A DNA stretch of 64,000 nt from Scytonema millei VB511283 (GTDB lineage Bacteria > Cyanobacteriota > Cyanobacteriia > Cyanobacteriales > Chroococcidiopsidaceae), in assembly GCF_000817735.3 (NCBI RefSeq), contig NZ_JTJC03000001.1:1251336-1315335 (forward strand), in the 5' to 3' direction. Each line of letters starts with the position of its first letter. Position 1 is the stretch's first letter. The notes under the pieces were generated by a model. It did no database searches. It saw nothing but the letters and a program-made list of their open reading frames with translations, and had not been told where the DNA came from. Of this stretch, positions 47,170-56,599 are shown piece after piece. The translations under genes were made by a program, and so were the position numbers.

Positions 47170-47214
47170 CTAGTTATCCTAACAGCATTTGGCAAAGTTC
47201 TAAGTTGTATCAAG

Positions 47215-47242
47215 GCGGCACATTATTCACTTAATGTGCCGC
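47215..47242 (+). terminator. Terminator-like hairpin after the DUF4832 gene
   Basis: GCGGCACATTA, loop TTCACT, TAATGTGCCGC forms a perfect 11-bp stem 46 bp after the stop. The following TTCTATGT is only weakly T-rich. Confidence 0.65.
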
Positions 47243-47351
47243 TTCTATGTAGCTTGGAATAAAGTCTAGCGATCCTTCTACTATTAGAAAGAGATTGATG
47301 AGGCGAGAAATGGTATATTGTTACAGCTACAAATTTAAATGACGATCTGCT

Positions 47352-48671
47352 ATGGCAGCTAAAGAGCAGAAGCCACTGACGCTACGCCGCAATTTTTCTT
47401 GGACTTTTATTGGTAATATTGTTTACGCGGCTTGCCAGTGGCTGTTGCTGGTGGTGCTTGCTAAACTTGGTAGTCCAGAGATGGTAGGAGAGTTCACTCT
47501 AGGGCTTGCGGTTACTGCACCCGTAATCATGCTGACAAATCTCCAACTACGAACTATTCAAGCAACAGATGTTAAACAGCAGTATATTTTTGCTGACTAT
47601 TTAGCTTTGAGGCTGATCGCAACAGGGCTGGGGCTTTTAATTATCGGAGGAATTATTCTTGTCGCAAAATATAGCTGGGAAATGTCACTGGTAATAATTG
47701 TCATAGGCTTAGCTAGGGCAGCAGACTCGATTAGTGATGTGTTTTACGGACTATTCCAGCAGCAAGAAAGAATGGATCGCATCGCTGTTTCGATGATGAT
47801 TAAAGGATTATTATCGCCTCTATTCTTAGGTTTGGGGGTGTACTTAACACGTACTGTTTTATGGGGAGCAGTAGGTTTAGCAATCGCCTGGACTGTGGTA
47901 TTGCTTTGTTATGATATCCGCAGTGGTGCTTTGTTACTGAATACCCACTCTAGAGAACCACAGAACGAGGTATTTGAAAAGCGGAATTTGGCGACAAGAT
48001 TACGACCGCATTGGCATCTGAAAACACTTAGAACGCTAGCATTGTTCTCCTTGCCACTGGGCTTTGTCATGATGCTGATTACCCTCAGCACTAATATCCC
48101 TCGGTACTTTATTGAGTATTATTTGGGGGAGAGAGAATTGGGCATATTTGCCGCTATATCTTACCTAATGGTAGCTACAGCTATGGTTGTGAATGCTCTG
48201 GGGCAGTCAGCTAGTCCAAGGCTAGCGAAATACTACGCAGCAGAAAATGGTACTGCTTTTCGCAGCCTTTTACTCAAGCTAGTAGGAATCGGTATATTAC
48301 TTGGTGGAACGGGTGTTTTGGTAGCTAGTGTCGCTGGACGGGAGCTAATAACCCTAATGTACCGTCCCGAATATGCCGAGCAGTCCGAGCTATTAGTATG
48401 GCTAATGGTAGCTACAGCGATCGCCGATACTGCTTCATTTTTAGGCTATGGCATGTCAGCAGCTAGGTATTTCAACATTCAATTGCCTTTGTTTACTCTT
48501 GTTACAGGTACTTCCGCAATAGCTTGCTTCTGGTTAATTCCTGCCTATGGACTGCTAGGAGCAGCGATCGCGGCTATAATCAGCGCGATCGTACAAATGG
48601 GTTTCAGTTTAGGAGTAATCTTTCACGCACTGCATAGGCTCAAAAGTTATGCCGAACAGACTGATGTGTAA
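47352..48671 (+). CDS. Wzx-like polysaccharide flippase
   Basis: A 439-aa protein with about 12 membrane segments of the MOP/PST superfamily. It starts LRRNFSWTFIGNIVYAACQW, the usual first-helix motif of such flippases, and the second half begins RTLALFSLPLGFVMMLITLS. It should flip undecaprenyl-linked repeat units across the plasma membrane. It is first in a run of same-strand genes; the next gene starts 26 bp after its stop. Confidence 0.87.
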   Translation: MAAKEQKPLTLRRNFSWTFIGNIVYAACQWLLLVVLAKLGSPEMVGEFTLGLAVTAPVIMLTNLQLRTIQATDVKQQYIFADYLALRLIATGLGLLIIGGIILVAKYSWEMSLVIIVIGLARAADSISDVFYGLFQQQERMDRIAVSMMIKGLLSPLFLGLGVYLTRTVLWGAVGLAIAWTVVLLCYDIRSGALLLNTHSREPQNEVFEKRNLATRLRPHWHLKTLRTLALFSLPLGFVMMLITLSTNIPRYFIEYYLGERELGIFAAISYLMVATAMVVNALGQSASPRLAKYYAAENGTAFRSLLLKLVGIGILLGGTGVLVASVAGRELITLMYRPEYAEQSELLVWLMVATAIADTASFLGYGMSAARYFNIQLPLFTLVTGTSAIACFWLIPAYGLLGAAIAAIISAIVQMGFSLGVIFHALHRLKSYAEQTDV

Positions 48672-48697
48672 AACCACCGTAATTTTAAGAGGCTAAT

Positions 48698-49789
48698 ATG
48701 AGGCGAATTGCTTTCTTTGTGGCTAACCTACATGGTGGTGGCGCAGAACGGGTAGCAGTCAATTTGCTTAAAGGCATGTCTTTAAGAGGCATTCCCTTAG
48801 ATTTGGTTATGGCTAGCGCCGAAGGTCCATACTTGAATCAAGTACCTCAGCAAGTACGTATAGTAGATTTGGCAGCAGGGCGAACTGTCAAGGCTATTCT
48901 GCCGTTATCGCGTTACTTACGACAAGAGAAACCTTTGGCATTGCTGTCACATATGAATCATGTCAATGTAGCAGCTGTAGTAGCGAGGGAACTTGCTTCT
49001 ACGCAAACTCGATTAGTGTTAGTAGAACACGATACCTTATCAGTTGCTAAAAGCAAATTATTACGAGGCGAGTTGGTTCCTCCTTTAATGAAACTACTTT
49101 ATCCTCGCGCAGATGCGATTGTGGGGGTTTCTAATGGTGCAGCACGAGATTTAGAAGCCCAACTCGGTCTAGCCAAAGGAAAGGTTAGTGTAATTTATAA
49201 CCCGGTGGTTGATGACGAGCTGCTCGATAAAGGAAAAGCTGCTTTAGATCATCCTTGGTTTCAGGAAGGCTCCCCACCAGTATTTTTAGCAGTGGGACGG
49301 TTAACAGAGCAAAAAGACTTTTTTACCTTACTCGAAGCTTTTGAACTCGTCAGAAGACAAAGGCTAGTTCGTCTCATCATCTTGGGTGAAGGAGACGAAC
49401 GCGATGAATTAGAAGCAGCGATCGCTAGATTAGGAATCGCTGAAGATGTCTCCATGCCAGGTTTTGTCGAAAATCCTTATGCATACATGAGTAGAGCCAG
49501 CGTCTTAGTACTCTCTTCTCGCTGGGAAGGGCTGGGAGTTGTGTTGATCGAAGCTATGGCTTGTGGTTGTCCCGCGATCGCCACCGATTGTCCAAATGGT
49601 CCTAGCGAGATTTTAGCAGCAGGAAAGTACGGACCTTTAGTACCGATAGGAGATGCAGTATCGCTGTCAGTATCTATGTTACAAATGCTAGAAACTCCTG
49701 TAAGTCGGGATATACTGACGCAACGAGCAATGTATTTTTCTATCGATCGGGCAGTATCTGAATACCTCGACGTGTTGAACTACAAGTGA
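48698..49789 (+). CDS. Family 4 glycosyltransferase
   Basis: A 363-aa GT-B enzyme. The N-terminal loop NLHGGGAERVAVNLLKG and the donor-site motif SRWEGLGVVLIEAMACGCP with EX7E spacing mark a GT4 retaining transferase using a nucleotide sugar. GRLTEQKDFFTLLEAF is the conserved start of the second Rossmann domain. It adds a sugar in assembly of the polysaccharide repeat unit; identity unknown. It lies between the flippase and the polymerase. Confidence 0.87.
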   Translation: MRRIAFFVANLHGGGAERVAVNLLKGMSLRGIPLDLVMASAEGPYLNQVPQQVRIVDLAAGRTVKAILPLSRYLRQEKPLALLSHMNHVNVAAVVARELASTQTRLVLVEHDTLSVAKSKLLRGELVPPLMKLLYPRADAIVGVSNGAARDLEAQLGLAKGKVSVIYNPVVDDELLDKGKAALDHPWFQEGSPPVFLAVGRLTEQKDFFTLLEAFELVRRQRLVRLIILGEGDERDELEAAIARLGIAEDVSMPGFVENPYAYMSRASVLVLSSRWEGLGVVLIEAMACGCPAIATDCPNGPSEILAAGKYGPLVPIGDAVSLSVSMLQMLETPVSRDILTQRAMYFSIDRAVSEYLDVLNYK

Positions 49790-49840
49790 AAGTAATTGAA
49801 ATGCCTTAAGCAAATGTCACAATGCTAATAGAAAAAAAAT

Positions 49841-51241
49841 GTGTTCGATTGCCTTGACGAGGTTTTTCTTTATATGGTTGCAGCTATAGCATATTTGATA
49901 ATTATAGTTTCCATTGTTTGGTTTGAATTGACCAGAAAAAAAGTTTTAAGAATTGATTTCGTTTCTATTTTTAACTTATTTTTTGTTCTATTCTATGCTG
50001 TACCTGGTTTTTGTTTAAACTTCAATTTTGATTTTTATTCAGGTGAAATTTCTGAATACGCAGTTTCAAAATTTGGCAAAAGTATTATCGGTAGTACCAG
50101 CGTTTTATTAGCATTAGTTATATCTTACATTTTAATTGTTACTGGATTTTATGCTGTACCTAATCACTTACCACAAAGAGTATCGATCGCTCCGTCTCCG
50201 AAGACAAATAATCGAGTTTTTATTGCTATAGTTGCTGGTATTATCATCTCGTTCTGCTCGATTTATATTTATTCATCTCAATATGGTGGTCTTGTCAATG
50301 CGCTAGCAGATGCAGATATGATCCGAGCTGGTGCATTTGAACCTCCAAAGTATGCCTTTTTTCTGCGGTTTACTAATGCATGTTTACTTTCATCATCTTT
50401 GCTATTCTCACAGTTATTTATTATAAAATTTAAGCATTGGCGAAGTATATTGTATTTTTTATTTGGTATTTCTTGTGTTTTATCAATTATTTCTGGTTTG
50501 TTATATGCCGGACGCATTTGGATGATTTTACCGATTCTTTTTTTTATAGTAAATTATATTGATTGCAAGGAAAAATTAGGAATTGATTTCTATATAAGTA
50601 TTGCAATAGCTTTTTTTATATCGATTTTAGTGCTTCAGTACGGCGATGTAATCTTTTTGAGTTTAAGAGGGTTATTCGATAATAGTCAAACATTTGCTGA
50701 AGCAATTCAAGCCCAGTCAGCCGAACGTAGTACAAAATTTATACTTGCTGGTGAGTTTGAACATCCATATATTTCTTTAGGAACGGCTTTAAATGTTGCT
50801 TTAACTTCAAAACACGATCTCAGATGGTTCTCAGACTGGATATATGGTTTTCTAGGATTACTACCAGACAACTTAATTGAACTAGAACTGCCAGATGGAG
50901 TTGAGACTTATAATACTTACTATATTACAGGAGTTGCCGAGAAAAAATTTGTTCCAGCTGGACTTTTAGCAGGAGCTGTTTACAGTGCTTATTGGCTAGG
51001 ATTAGCGATTACGACAATTGTTTATGGAGCCATAGGTGGATTTATTCACAAAGCCCTGTTGACTAATTTTAACAAACACTATTTTATTCCAGTATTGTAT
51101 GTATTAATATCATTTGCGTGGGGATTTACTATGCTAGTTTACGATCCAACTTCTCTTTTTTGGGACTATTTTGCTACCTTCTTATTCATTCTTTACCTAT
51201 TAAATAGATGTAGTAGATTAACTTTTAAAAATAACGTTTAA
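49841..51241 (+). CDS. Wzy-like O-antigen/exopolysaccharide polymerase
   Basis: A 466-aa polytopic membrane protein with about 11-12 segments and strongly AT-rich DNA. It has one large outside loop (about 280-370, with QAQSAERSTKFILAGEFEHP and WFSDWIYGFLGLLPDNL), the layout of oligosaccharide repeat-unit polymerases. Sequence is too variable for a firm match; context between flippase and transferases supports it. The start may be the GTG at 49841 or the ATG at 49874; the latter begins directly before the first membrane segment. Confidence 0.78.
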   Translation: MFDCLDEVFLYMVAAIAYLIIIVSIVWFELTRKKVLRIDFVSIFNLFFVLFYAVPGFCLNFNFDFYSGEISEYAVSKFGKSIIGSTSVLLALVISYILIVTGFYAVPNHLPQRVSIAPSPKTNNRVFIAIVAGIIISFCSIYIYSSQYGGLVNALADADMIRAGAFEPPKYAFFLRFTNACLLSSSLLFSQLFIIKFKHWRSILYFLFGISCVLSIISGLLYAGRIWMILPILFFIVNYIDCKEKLGIDFYISIAIAFFISILVLQYGDVIFLSLRGLFDNSQTFAEAIQAQSAERSTKFILAGEFEHPYISLGTALNVALTSKHDLRWFSDWIYGFLGLLPDNLIELELPDGVETYNTYYITGVAEKKFVPAGLLAGAVYSAYWLGLAITTIVYGAIGGFIHKALLTNFNKHYFIPVLYVLISFAWGFTMLVYDPTSLFWDYFATFLFILYLLNRCSRLTFKNNV

Positions 51242-51304
51242 AACGGGAGATAGATCGGAAAACAACAACTAAATTTTTAGTCAAAAAAACATGAGATAAA
51301 AACT

Positions 51305-52465
51305 ATGCATGCCAAGCTTAATTCCCGTAAAGTTGTAATATATATTAGTACCGGACTTTCAACTGGCGGGGCAGAGAGAATGCTCTACAATTTACTATCT
51401 AAGATCGACAAAATGCGATTTGAGCCAATTGTGGTTTCATTGATGGATCGCGGTACGTGGGGCGATCGCATTATAGATTTAGGTATTCCCGTCCGTACTG
51501 TAGAAATGGAAAGAGGCAAGCCAACACCAGCAGCATTAATGCGCTTGCAGCGAATCATCAATGAAATCAAGCCAGATATCATTCAAGGTTGGATGTACCA
51601 CGGTAATATCGCAGCTCAAATTGTCAGTTTTTTTATCAAACAGAAAATTCCTATTTTATGGAGCATTCATAATTCAGCCGATTCTCTAATGGCTGACAAT
51701 AAAATGACAGCAGCAATTGTTAAATTGGGGGCTTGGCTATCGCGATTTGCAGCTAGCGTTGCTTTTGTTTCGCAAACAAGTAAGTCACAACACGAAGCCT
51801 TAGGTTATCTACCAGAAAATGCTTGCGTGATTCCCAATGGCTTTGATACTAATCTATTCACTCCTTCACTGTTAGCCAGAGCTGCTATTCGCTCTGAGTT
51901 AGGTTTAGCCGATGATAGTACTTTAATCGGCTCGATCTGTCGCTTTCATCCAATGAAAGATCATAGTAATTTACTACAAGCTGCGGCTTTACTCTTAAAA
52001 GCGCGTCCCGACGTACATTTAGTTTTAGCTGGAACAGATGTCAACGATCGCAATCCTCAACTGCAACAGCAAATTCAAACACTAGGAATTAGCAAAAATA
52101 TTCACTTACTGGGAGAACGCCGCGACATGCCGCGTTTAACTGCTGCCCTGGATATTTCTACATCCACATCTGCTTATGGAGAAGCATTTCCGATGGTGGT
52201 AGGGGAAGCTATGGCGTGTGGAGTTCCCTGCGTCGTTACTGACGTAGGCGATTCTAGGTGGATAGTGGCACAAACGGGTAGAGTCGTACCGCCAAAAAAT
52301 CCACTAGCATTGGCGCAAGCCTGGCAAGAGTTGATAGCTATGAGTAGCGAACAAAGGCAAGCTTTGGGTGCAATGGCGCGATCGCGTGTCGAAGAGTGTT
52401 TTGCTCTGGATGCGATCGCCGCACAGTACGAAAAGTTATACGAACAGGCTTTATCTAAACGTTAA
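51305..52465 (+). CDS. Family 4 glycosyltransferase
   Basis: A 386-aa GT-B protein beginning with YISTGLSTGGAERMLYNLL. It has the second-domain start GSICRFHPMKDHSNLLQAAALL and the donor-binding end GEAFPMVVGEAMACGVPCV (EX7E: E..E with seven residues between). Transfers a sugar from a nucleotide donor onto the growing lipid-linked unit. It is 63 bp after the polymerase and followed at once by another GT4 gene. Confidence 0.88.
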   Translation: MHAKLNSRKVVIYISTGLSTGGAERMLYNLLSKIDKMRFEPIVVSLMDRGTWGDRIIDLGIPVRTVEMERGKPTPAALMRLQRIINEIKPDIIQGWMYHGNIAAQIVSFFIKQKIPILWSIHNSADSLMADNKMTAAIVKLGAWLSRFAASVAFVSQTSKSQHEALGYLPENACVIPNGFDTNLFTPSLLARAAIRSELGLADDSTLIGSICRFHPMKDHSNLLQAAALLLKARPDVHLVLAGTDVNDRNPQLQQQIQTLGISKNIHLLGERRDMPRLTAALDISTSTSAYGEAFPMVVGEAMACGVPCVVTDVGDSRWIVAQTGRVVPPKNPLALAQAWQELIAMSSEQRQALGAMARSRVEECFALDAIAAQYEKLYEQALSKR

Positions 52466-52484
52466 AATTACAAAACGAATAACT

Positions 52485-53651
52485 ATGCCTAAACTCCTAT
52501 ACATTACAACCATTCCAGTAACGATTAGCTCCTTTTTCGTCCCCATAGCGCGTCACTTTCAAGCTAAAGGGTGGCAAGTGGATGCAATGGCTAATGGAAT
52601 CTCAACCGAACCGAAGTGTACTGATACGTTTGACAAAGTATGGGAAGTCGATCTGTCGCGCAATCCTCTCAATCCAACTAATGTCTTATCCGCACCTAGA
52701 CAAATCCGCCAAATATTACAGCAACAGCAATACGATATTGTTAATGTCTCAACTCCAGTAGCCGCATTCGTTGCTAGACATGCCCTCAAAGATTTTAGCA
52801 GGCAGGGTAAGGTAAAGTTAATATACACTGCTCAAGGTTTCCATTTTTATCGCGGTGGTTCTTTAATTAAGAACAGTATTTATCGCATCCTAGAAGCAAC
52901 TGCTGCCCCTTGGACTGACAGACTGGTAGTAGTAAATCGAGAGGACGAAGCGGCAGCTAAACAGATGCTTGCACCGGAAAAAGTTCGCTACATACCGGGA
53001 ACAGGGTTAAATTTCGATCGCTTTAATCCCGAACGGATCGATGCCGCAGATGTAGCGAGAGTACGGCATGAATTGGGTTTAGCACCAGAGCATTCTTTAT
53101 TTTTATCAGCAGCAGAGTTCATCCCTCGCAAGCGCCATCGTGACTTAATTCAAGCATTCGCTAAACTGAATCGCCCTAATGCCCACTTAGCACTAGCAGG
53201 GGATGGGCGGCTGTTCGAGCAAATGCAACAGTTAGCAAAAGATCTAGGCATTCAAGACCGAGTGCATTTTCTCGGCTTCCGTAGAGATATTCAGATTTTA
53301 ACCCGTGCCTCTGTTGCTACACTTCTGGCTTCAGAACAGGAAGGCTTGCCCAATTGCGTCATGGAATCGATCGCACTGGAAGTACCCGTTATCGGTACGG
53401 ATATTCGCGGTACGCGAGATTTGCTAGGCAATGGCAAAGGACTACTCTGTAAAGTAGGAGATGTGGCGGGGCTGGCTCAAGCAATGGCTTGGATATTAGA
53501 TAATCTAACAGAAGCTCAGATGATGGGCAAGCAAGGACGAGAAGAGATGAAAGCCTATGAATTGCAATATATTTTGCGGCAATACGAGGCTCTGTATGCT
53601 GAAGTATTGAACGAGCTACAACCTAATGGGATTTTTTCACTACAAGGTTGA
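52485..53651 (+). CDS. Family 4 glycosyltransferase
   Basis: A 388-aa GT-B enzyme starting MPKLLYITTIPVTISSFFVP (ATG at 52485, 20 bp after the previous stop; an upstream in-frame ATG at 52368 would overlap the previous gene by about 100 bp and is less likely). Conserved features are AQGFHFYRGG, the FIPRKRHRDLIQAFAKL second-domain start and EQEGLPNCVMESIALEVPV. This subgroup resembles CapM/PglA-like transferases that act early on undecaprenyl-linked sugars. It is the last of the plus-strand transferase run; the next gene is convergent. Confidence 0.88.
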   Translation: MPKLLYITTIPVTISSFFVPIARHFQAKGWQVDAMANGISTEPKCTDTFDKVWEVDLSRNPLNPTNVLSAPRQIRQILQQQQYDIVNVSTPVAAFVARHALKDFSRQGKVKLIYTAQGFHFYRGGSLIKNSIYRILEATAAPWTDRLVVVNREDEAAAKQMLAPEKVRYIPGTGLNFDRFNPERIDAADVARVRHELGLAPEHSLFLSAAEFIPRKRHRDLIQAFAKLNRPNAHLALAGDGRLFEQMQQLAKDLGIQDRVHFLGFRRDIQILTRASVATLLASEQEGLPNCVMESIALEVPVIGTDIRGTRDLLGNGKGLLCKVGDVAGLAQAMAWILDNLTEAQMMGKQGREEMKAYELQYILRQYEALYAEVLNELQPNGIFSLQG

Positions 53652-53735
53652 GAAGGAAGGTTGACCAGGGCAATGTCCCAAAGATCCTGTTCGTCACGCC
53701 TTCTGCCATTAATCTGAAAATGCAGTCAAAAACTT

Positions 53736-54752
53736 TCAGCTCAGCTCTTGTCCAACCGACCTCGATCGCAAATAACTTTCCCCTCCTACTCCAAGTGCGA
53801 TCGCGCCAATGAAACCAATAATTGCGCCCTGTGAGCCATAAAATTCTACAGCTAAGGCGATCGCTAGGGTTACTGCCATATACGTAGTGGCAACATATGC
53901 ATGAGTCCAGCCAGATTGCTGTAGTCTTTGATACAAATGACTGCGGTGTGCTTGGAAAATGTTCTCTTTGCGTAACAGCCGACGCACGATCGTGTAAATT
54001 GCATCTCCTATCAGTGGGAAAGTCACAACTAGGGCTGACCAAGCCTGGACTGCGCTATCACCAGCATTGAGTAAAGCGATCGCCACTATAGCACCTAAAA
54101 CAGTACTACCTGCATCGCCCATAAAAATCTTAGCTGGCGACCAGTTCCACCACAGAAAGCCTACGAGCGCTGCTACCAGAAACCACAACAGGGGTTGATG
54201 TAGGTAAAAGGCAAAAAAACCTAATTGAATCGCACTCGTTCCAGCCACAATTCCATCTAACCCATCCATAAAGTTGTAGAAGTTGACAATCGCTGTCATA
54301 CCAATTGCAGTGAGAACAATGGCTACAATGCTGCCGACAACTCCAAATTGCGATAGCCAAGGCTGAGGAAAAGCACCAAAATAAGTCACTGCAACTCCAG
54401 CAGCAGCCAACTGAACCAAATAACGAATGCCTGCGGGAACGTTACTGCGATCGTCAATAATTCCGACAATAGCCAGTGGAATCAGGATTAACCAGACGAG
54501 CGCTAAATTAAGATTTAATGGTACGTCTGCAAACAAATGAAAATAGTTATTTCCCAAAGCGATCGCACTCGTAATCGCGAAGGCAATAATAAATCCCAAG
54601 CCGCCACCACGGGGAGTAGGCTGGGTGTGAGAGCTGCGCTCGTTCGGAATATCTAGTAAGCTCTGCCGAAAGCGCTGTCTAATCAAATTTACGGTCAGGA
54701 AACTAATCCCAAAGCTGAAGATCGACAACACGATCGAAGGCATGGTAGTCAT
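53736..54752 (-). CDS. WecA/MraY-like undecaprenyl-phosphate glycosyl-1-phosphate transferase
   Basis: A 338-aa protein with about 10 membrane segments. Conserved motifs are ERSSHTQPTPRGGGLGF near the start, DDRSNVPAGIRYLVQL, NFYNFMDGLDGI, GDAGSTVLGA and the C-terminal AHRSHLYQRL, all of the polyprenyl-phosphate HexNAc-1-P transferase family (WecA/WbpL-type). It would start a lipid-linked glycan by adding a HexNAc-1-phosphate or a modified form of it. The epimerase upstream by 40 bp on the same strand probably supplies its sugar nucleotide. Confidence 0.9.
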   Translation of the reverse strand: MTTMPSIVLSIFSFGISFLTVNLIRQRFRQSLLDIPNERSSHTQPTPRGGGLGFIIAFAITSAIALGNNYFHLFADVPLNLNLALVWLILIPLAIVGIIDDRSNVPAGIRYLVQLAAAGVAVTYFGAFPQPWLSQFGVVGSIVAIVLTAIGMTAIVNFYNFMDGLDGIVAGTSAIQLGFFAFYLHQPLLWFLVAALVGFLWWNWSPAKIFMGDAGSTVLGAIVAIALLNAGDSAVQAWSALVVTFPLIGDAIYTIVRRLLRKENIFQAHRSHLYQRLQQSGWTHAYVATTYMAVTLAIALAVEFYGSQGAIIGFIGAIALGVGGESYLRSRSVGQELS

Positions 54753-54792
54753 ACTCTGTCAGAAAAAACCATTAAAGCATATTTGCTGTATG

Positions 54793-55785
54793 TCAATTTG
54801 GCGATCGCAGCATTTGTGCTAAACCTGCATCAACTGTAAAGGGGGGTTGCCAGTTCAGGGTCTTCTGAATGTAGCTGCTATCAATTGCTAAACTTCCTAG
54901 CAGGCGATCGATAATCGATGTATTGAGAGGCAATTGTTTTTGACTGACATTCTGTACGGTATCACCTAACTTCCCCCCCAGTTGCAACCAACTTGGAGGA
55001 ACTGACAGCAGGTTACATGGGCGCTTTAAATTGACGGCAATTTTTTGAATTAATTCTGGTGTGGAAAGATCCTCTCCATCGCTAACTAAAAACGCTTGAT
55101 TCGCTGCTTGGGGATGGTTCAGGGTAGAGGCGATCGCATCTACTAAATTTCCCACATAAATCAAACTGCGATGATTTTTAACTGCACCAAATGGCAGTGG
55201 TAAACCTGTTTGAACGAGTTTAATTAACCGTTCCATATTACCAGGATTTCCCGCACCATAAACTAGAGGCGGACGTAAAATTGTCCAAGTCATGGCACTT
55301 TGACTAGCAAGCTGTACTAGGGCTTGTTCTGCTTGCAGTTTGCTGCGACCGTAGGGCGTATCTGGTTGACAGGGCGAACTTTCCGTGAGGGGGCGATCGC
55401 TACTTGAGGTCATTGCTCCAATCGAACTTACGAATACGAACCGCTTCACCCCTGCGGCGATCGATTGCTTGACCAGATTCACCGTTCCCTCTGTATTGAT
55501 ACGCAAAAACTCTGCTTCTGGATCGGACGCTTTATCTTGAAGAATGTGGGCGCGTGCTGCTAGGTGAACGACTATATCTATATCCTTTAACGCCGAGCGC
55601 CAATCAGTATTGCCATCAATATTACCAACTTTTACGGCTGTAACGTTGGCTGGCAGTCGTGCAGAATCGTTCCGTACAGCTGCCATAATCTGCAATTTCT
55701 CTTGCAGCAGTCTGGGTAGCAAATGGCTAGCAACAAAGCCAGTGGCTCCAGTAACTAAGATTGCGTTTATCCTGTGTACCGTCAT
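54793..55785 (-). CDS. NAD-dependent nucleotide-sugar epimerase/dehydratase
   Basis: A 330-aa extended SDR. The NAD-binding GATGFVASHLL is near the N terminus, and the catalytic YxxxK is in TPYGRSKLQAE. The active-site Ser is in FVFVSSIGAM. The protein resembles epimerases coupled to WbpL-type transferases in O-antigen clusters, as here. The ATG at 55785 (MTVHRINAILVTG) was chosen over a GTG at 55800. The sugar converted is unknown. Confidence 0.87.
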   Translation of the reverse strand: MTVHRINAILVTGATGFVASHLLPRLLQEKLQIMAAVRNDSARLPANVTAVKVGNIDGNTDWRSALKDIDIVVHLAARAHILQDKASDPEAEFLRINTEGTVNLVKQSIAAGVKRFVFVSSIGAMTSSSDRPLTESSPCQPDTPYGRSKLQAEQALVQLASQSAMTWTILRPPLVYGAGNPGNMERLIKLVQTGLPLPFGAVKNHRSLIYVGNLVDAIASTLNHPQAANQAFLVSDGEDLSTPELIQKIAVNLKRPCNLLSVPPSWLQLGGKLGDTVQNVSQKQLPLNTSIIDRLLGSLAIDSSYIQKTLNWQPPFTVDAGLAQMLRSPN

Positions 55786-55933
55786 TCGCAGTAATGGCAC
55801 AACTACTCATGTAACAGACTACTATTTTTTTGCTTAAAAAACTGTAATATAAGAAAAACTCTGTTGCAGTTCGGACAGAGGAAATCATAGCTAATTATTT
55901 ATCTCGTCTACTCAAGTAAATCTGCTGTTATTT

Positions 55934-56569
55934 ATGCGCAGGCTCAAGCAGTTAAGCCGACTAGTTAAACTTTTACTCGATCGCTTTGTTGCCGCGATCG
56001 CGCTGATAATATTGTCTCCTATAGTTATTTGTGTTGCGATCGCCATATATTTTCGTATGGGTTCTCCAGTTGTCTTTACCCAACCCCGTCCAGGTAAAGA
56101 AGGAAAGATTTTCAACTTTTACAAGTTCCGTACCATGACCGACGAGCAAGACGCACAAGGAAATTTACTTCCTGACGAACAGCGCCTGACGACTTTCGGT
56201 CAATTTCTGCGGCAAACTAGCCTTGACGAACTGCCCCAACTGTGGAACGTTCTCAAAGGTGACATGAGTTTCATTGGTCCCCGCCCCTTATTGGTGAAGT
56301 ATCTCGACCGTTATACTACAGAACAAGCTCGCCGTCATGAAGTGAAACCAGGCATTACGGGTTTGGCTCAAATCAACGGTCGCAACGCCATTACTTGGGA
56401 AGAGAAATTTGTCCTCGACGTTTGGTATGTCGATAACTGGAGTTTGTGGCTGGATTTAAAAATTTTATTTCTGACCGTGTTTAAAGTTCTGCAACAAGAG
56501 GGAATTAATCAAGAAGGTTACACCACATCAGAAGAATTCAAAGGTCAAGGAAATAAGGTGTCATCCTAA
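55934..56569 (+). CDS. Bacterial sugar transferase (WcaJ/ExoY-like initiating enzyme)
   Basis: A 211-aa monotopic phosphoglycosyltransferase. One membrane hairpin near residues 18-40 (LLLDRFVAAIALIILSPIVI) is followed by the catalytic core: FYKFRTM, the DE pair in RQTSLDELPQLWNVLKGDMSFIGPRP, and HEVKPGITGLAQINGRN. It transfers a sugar-1-phosphate to undecaprenyl phosphate. It lacks the large N-terminal part of WcaJ, as PglC/WecP-type enzymes do. A second initiating enzyme of another fold lies on the opposite strand 1.2 kb away. Confidence 0.9.
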   Translation: MRRLKQLSRLVKLLLDRFVAAIALIILSPIVICVAIAIYFRMGSPVVFTQPRPGKEGKIFNFYKFRTMTDEQDAQGNLLPDEQRLTTFGQFLRQTSLDELPQLWNVLKGDMSFIGPRPLLVKYLDRYTTEQARRHEVKPGITGLAQINGRNAITWEEKFVLDVWYVDNWSLWLDLKILFLTVFKVLQQEGINQEGYTTSEEFKGQGNKVSS

Positions 56570-56599
56570 TGATTAGACAATTATAAGGAGCGATCGCGA

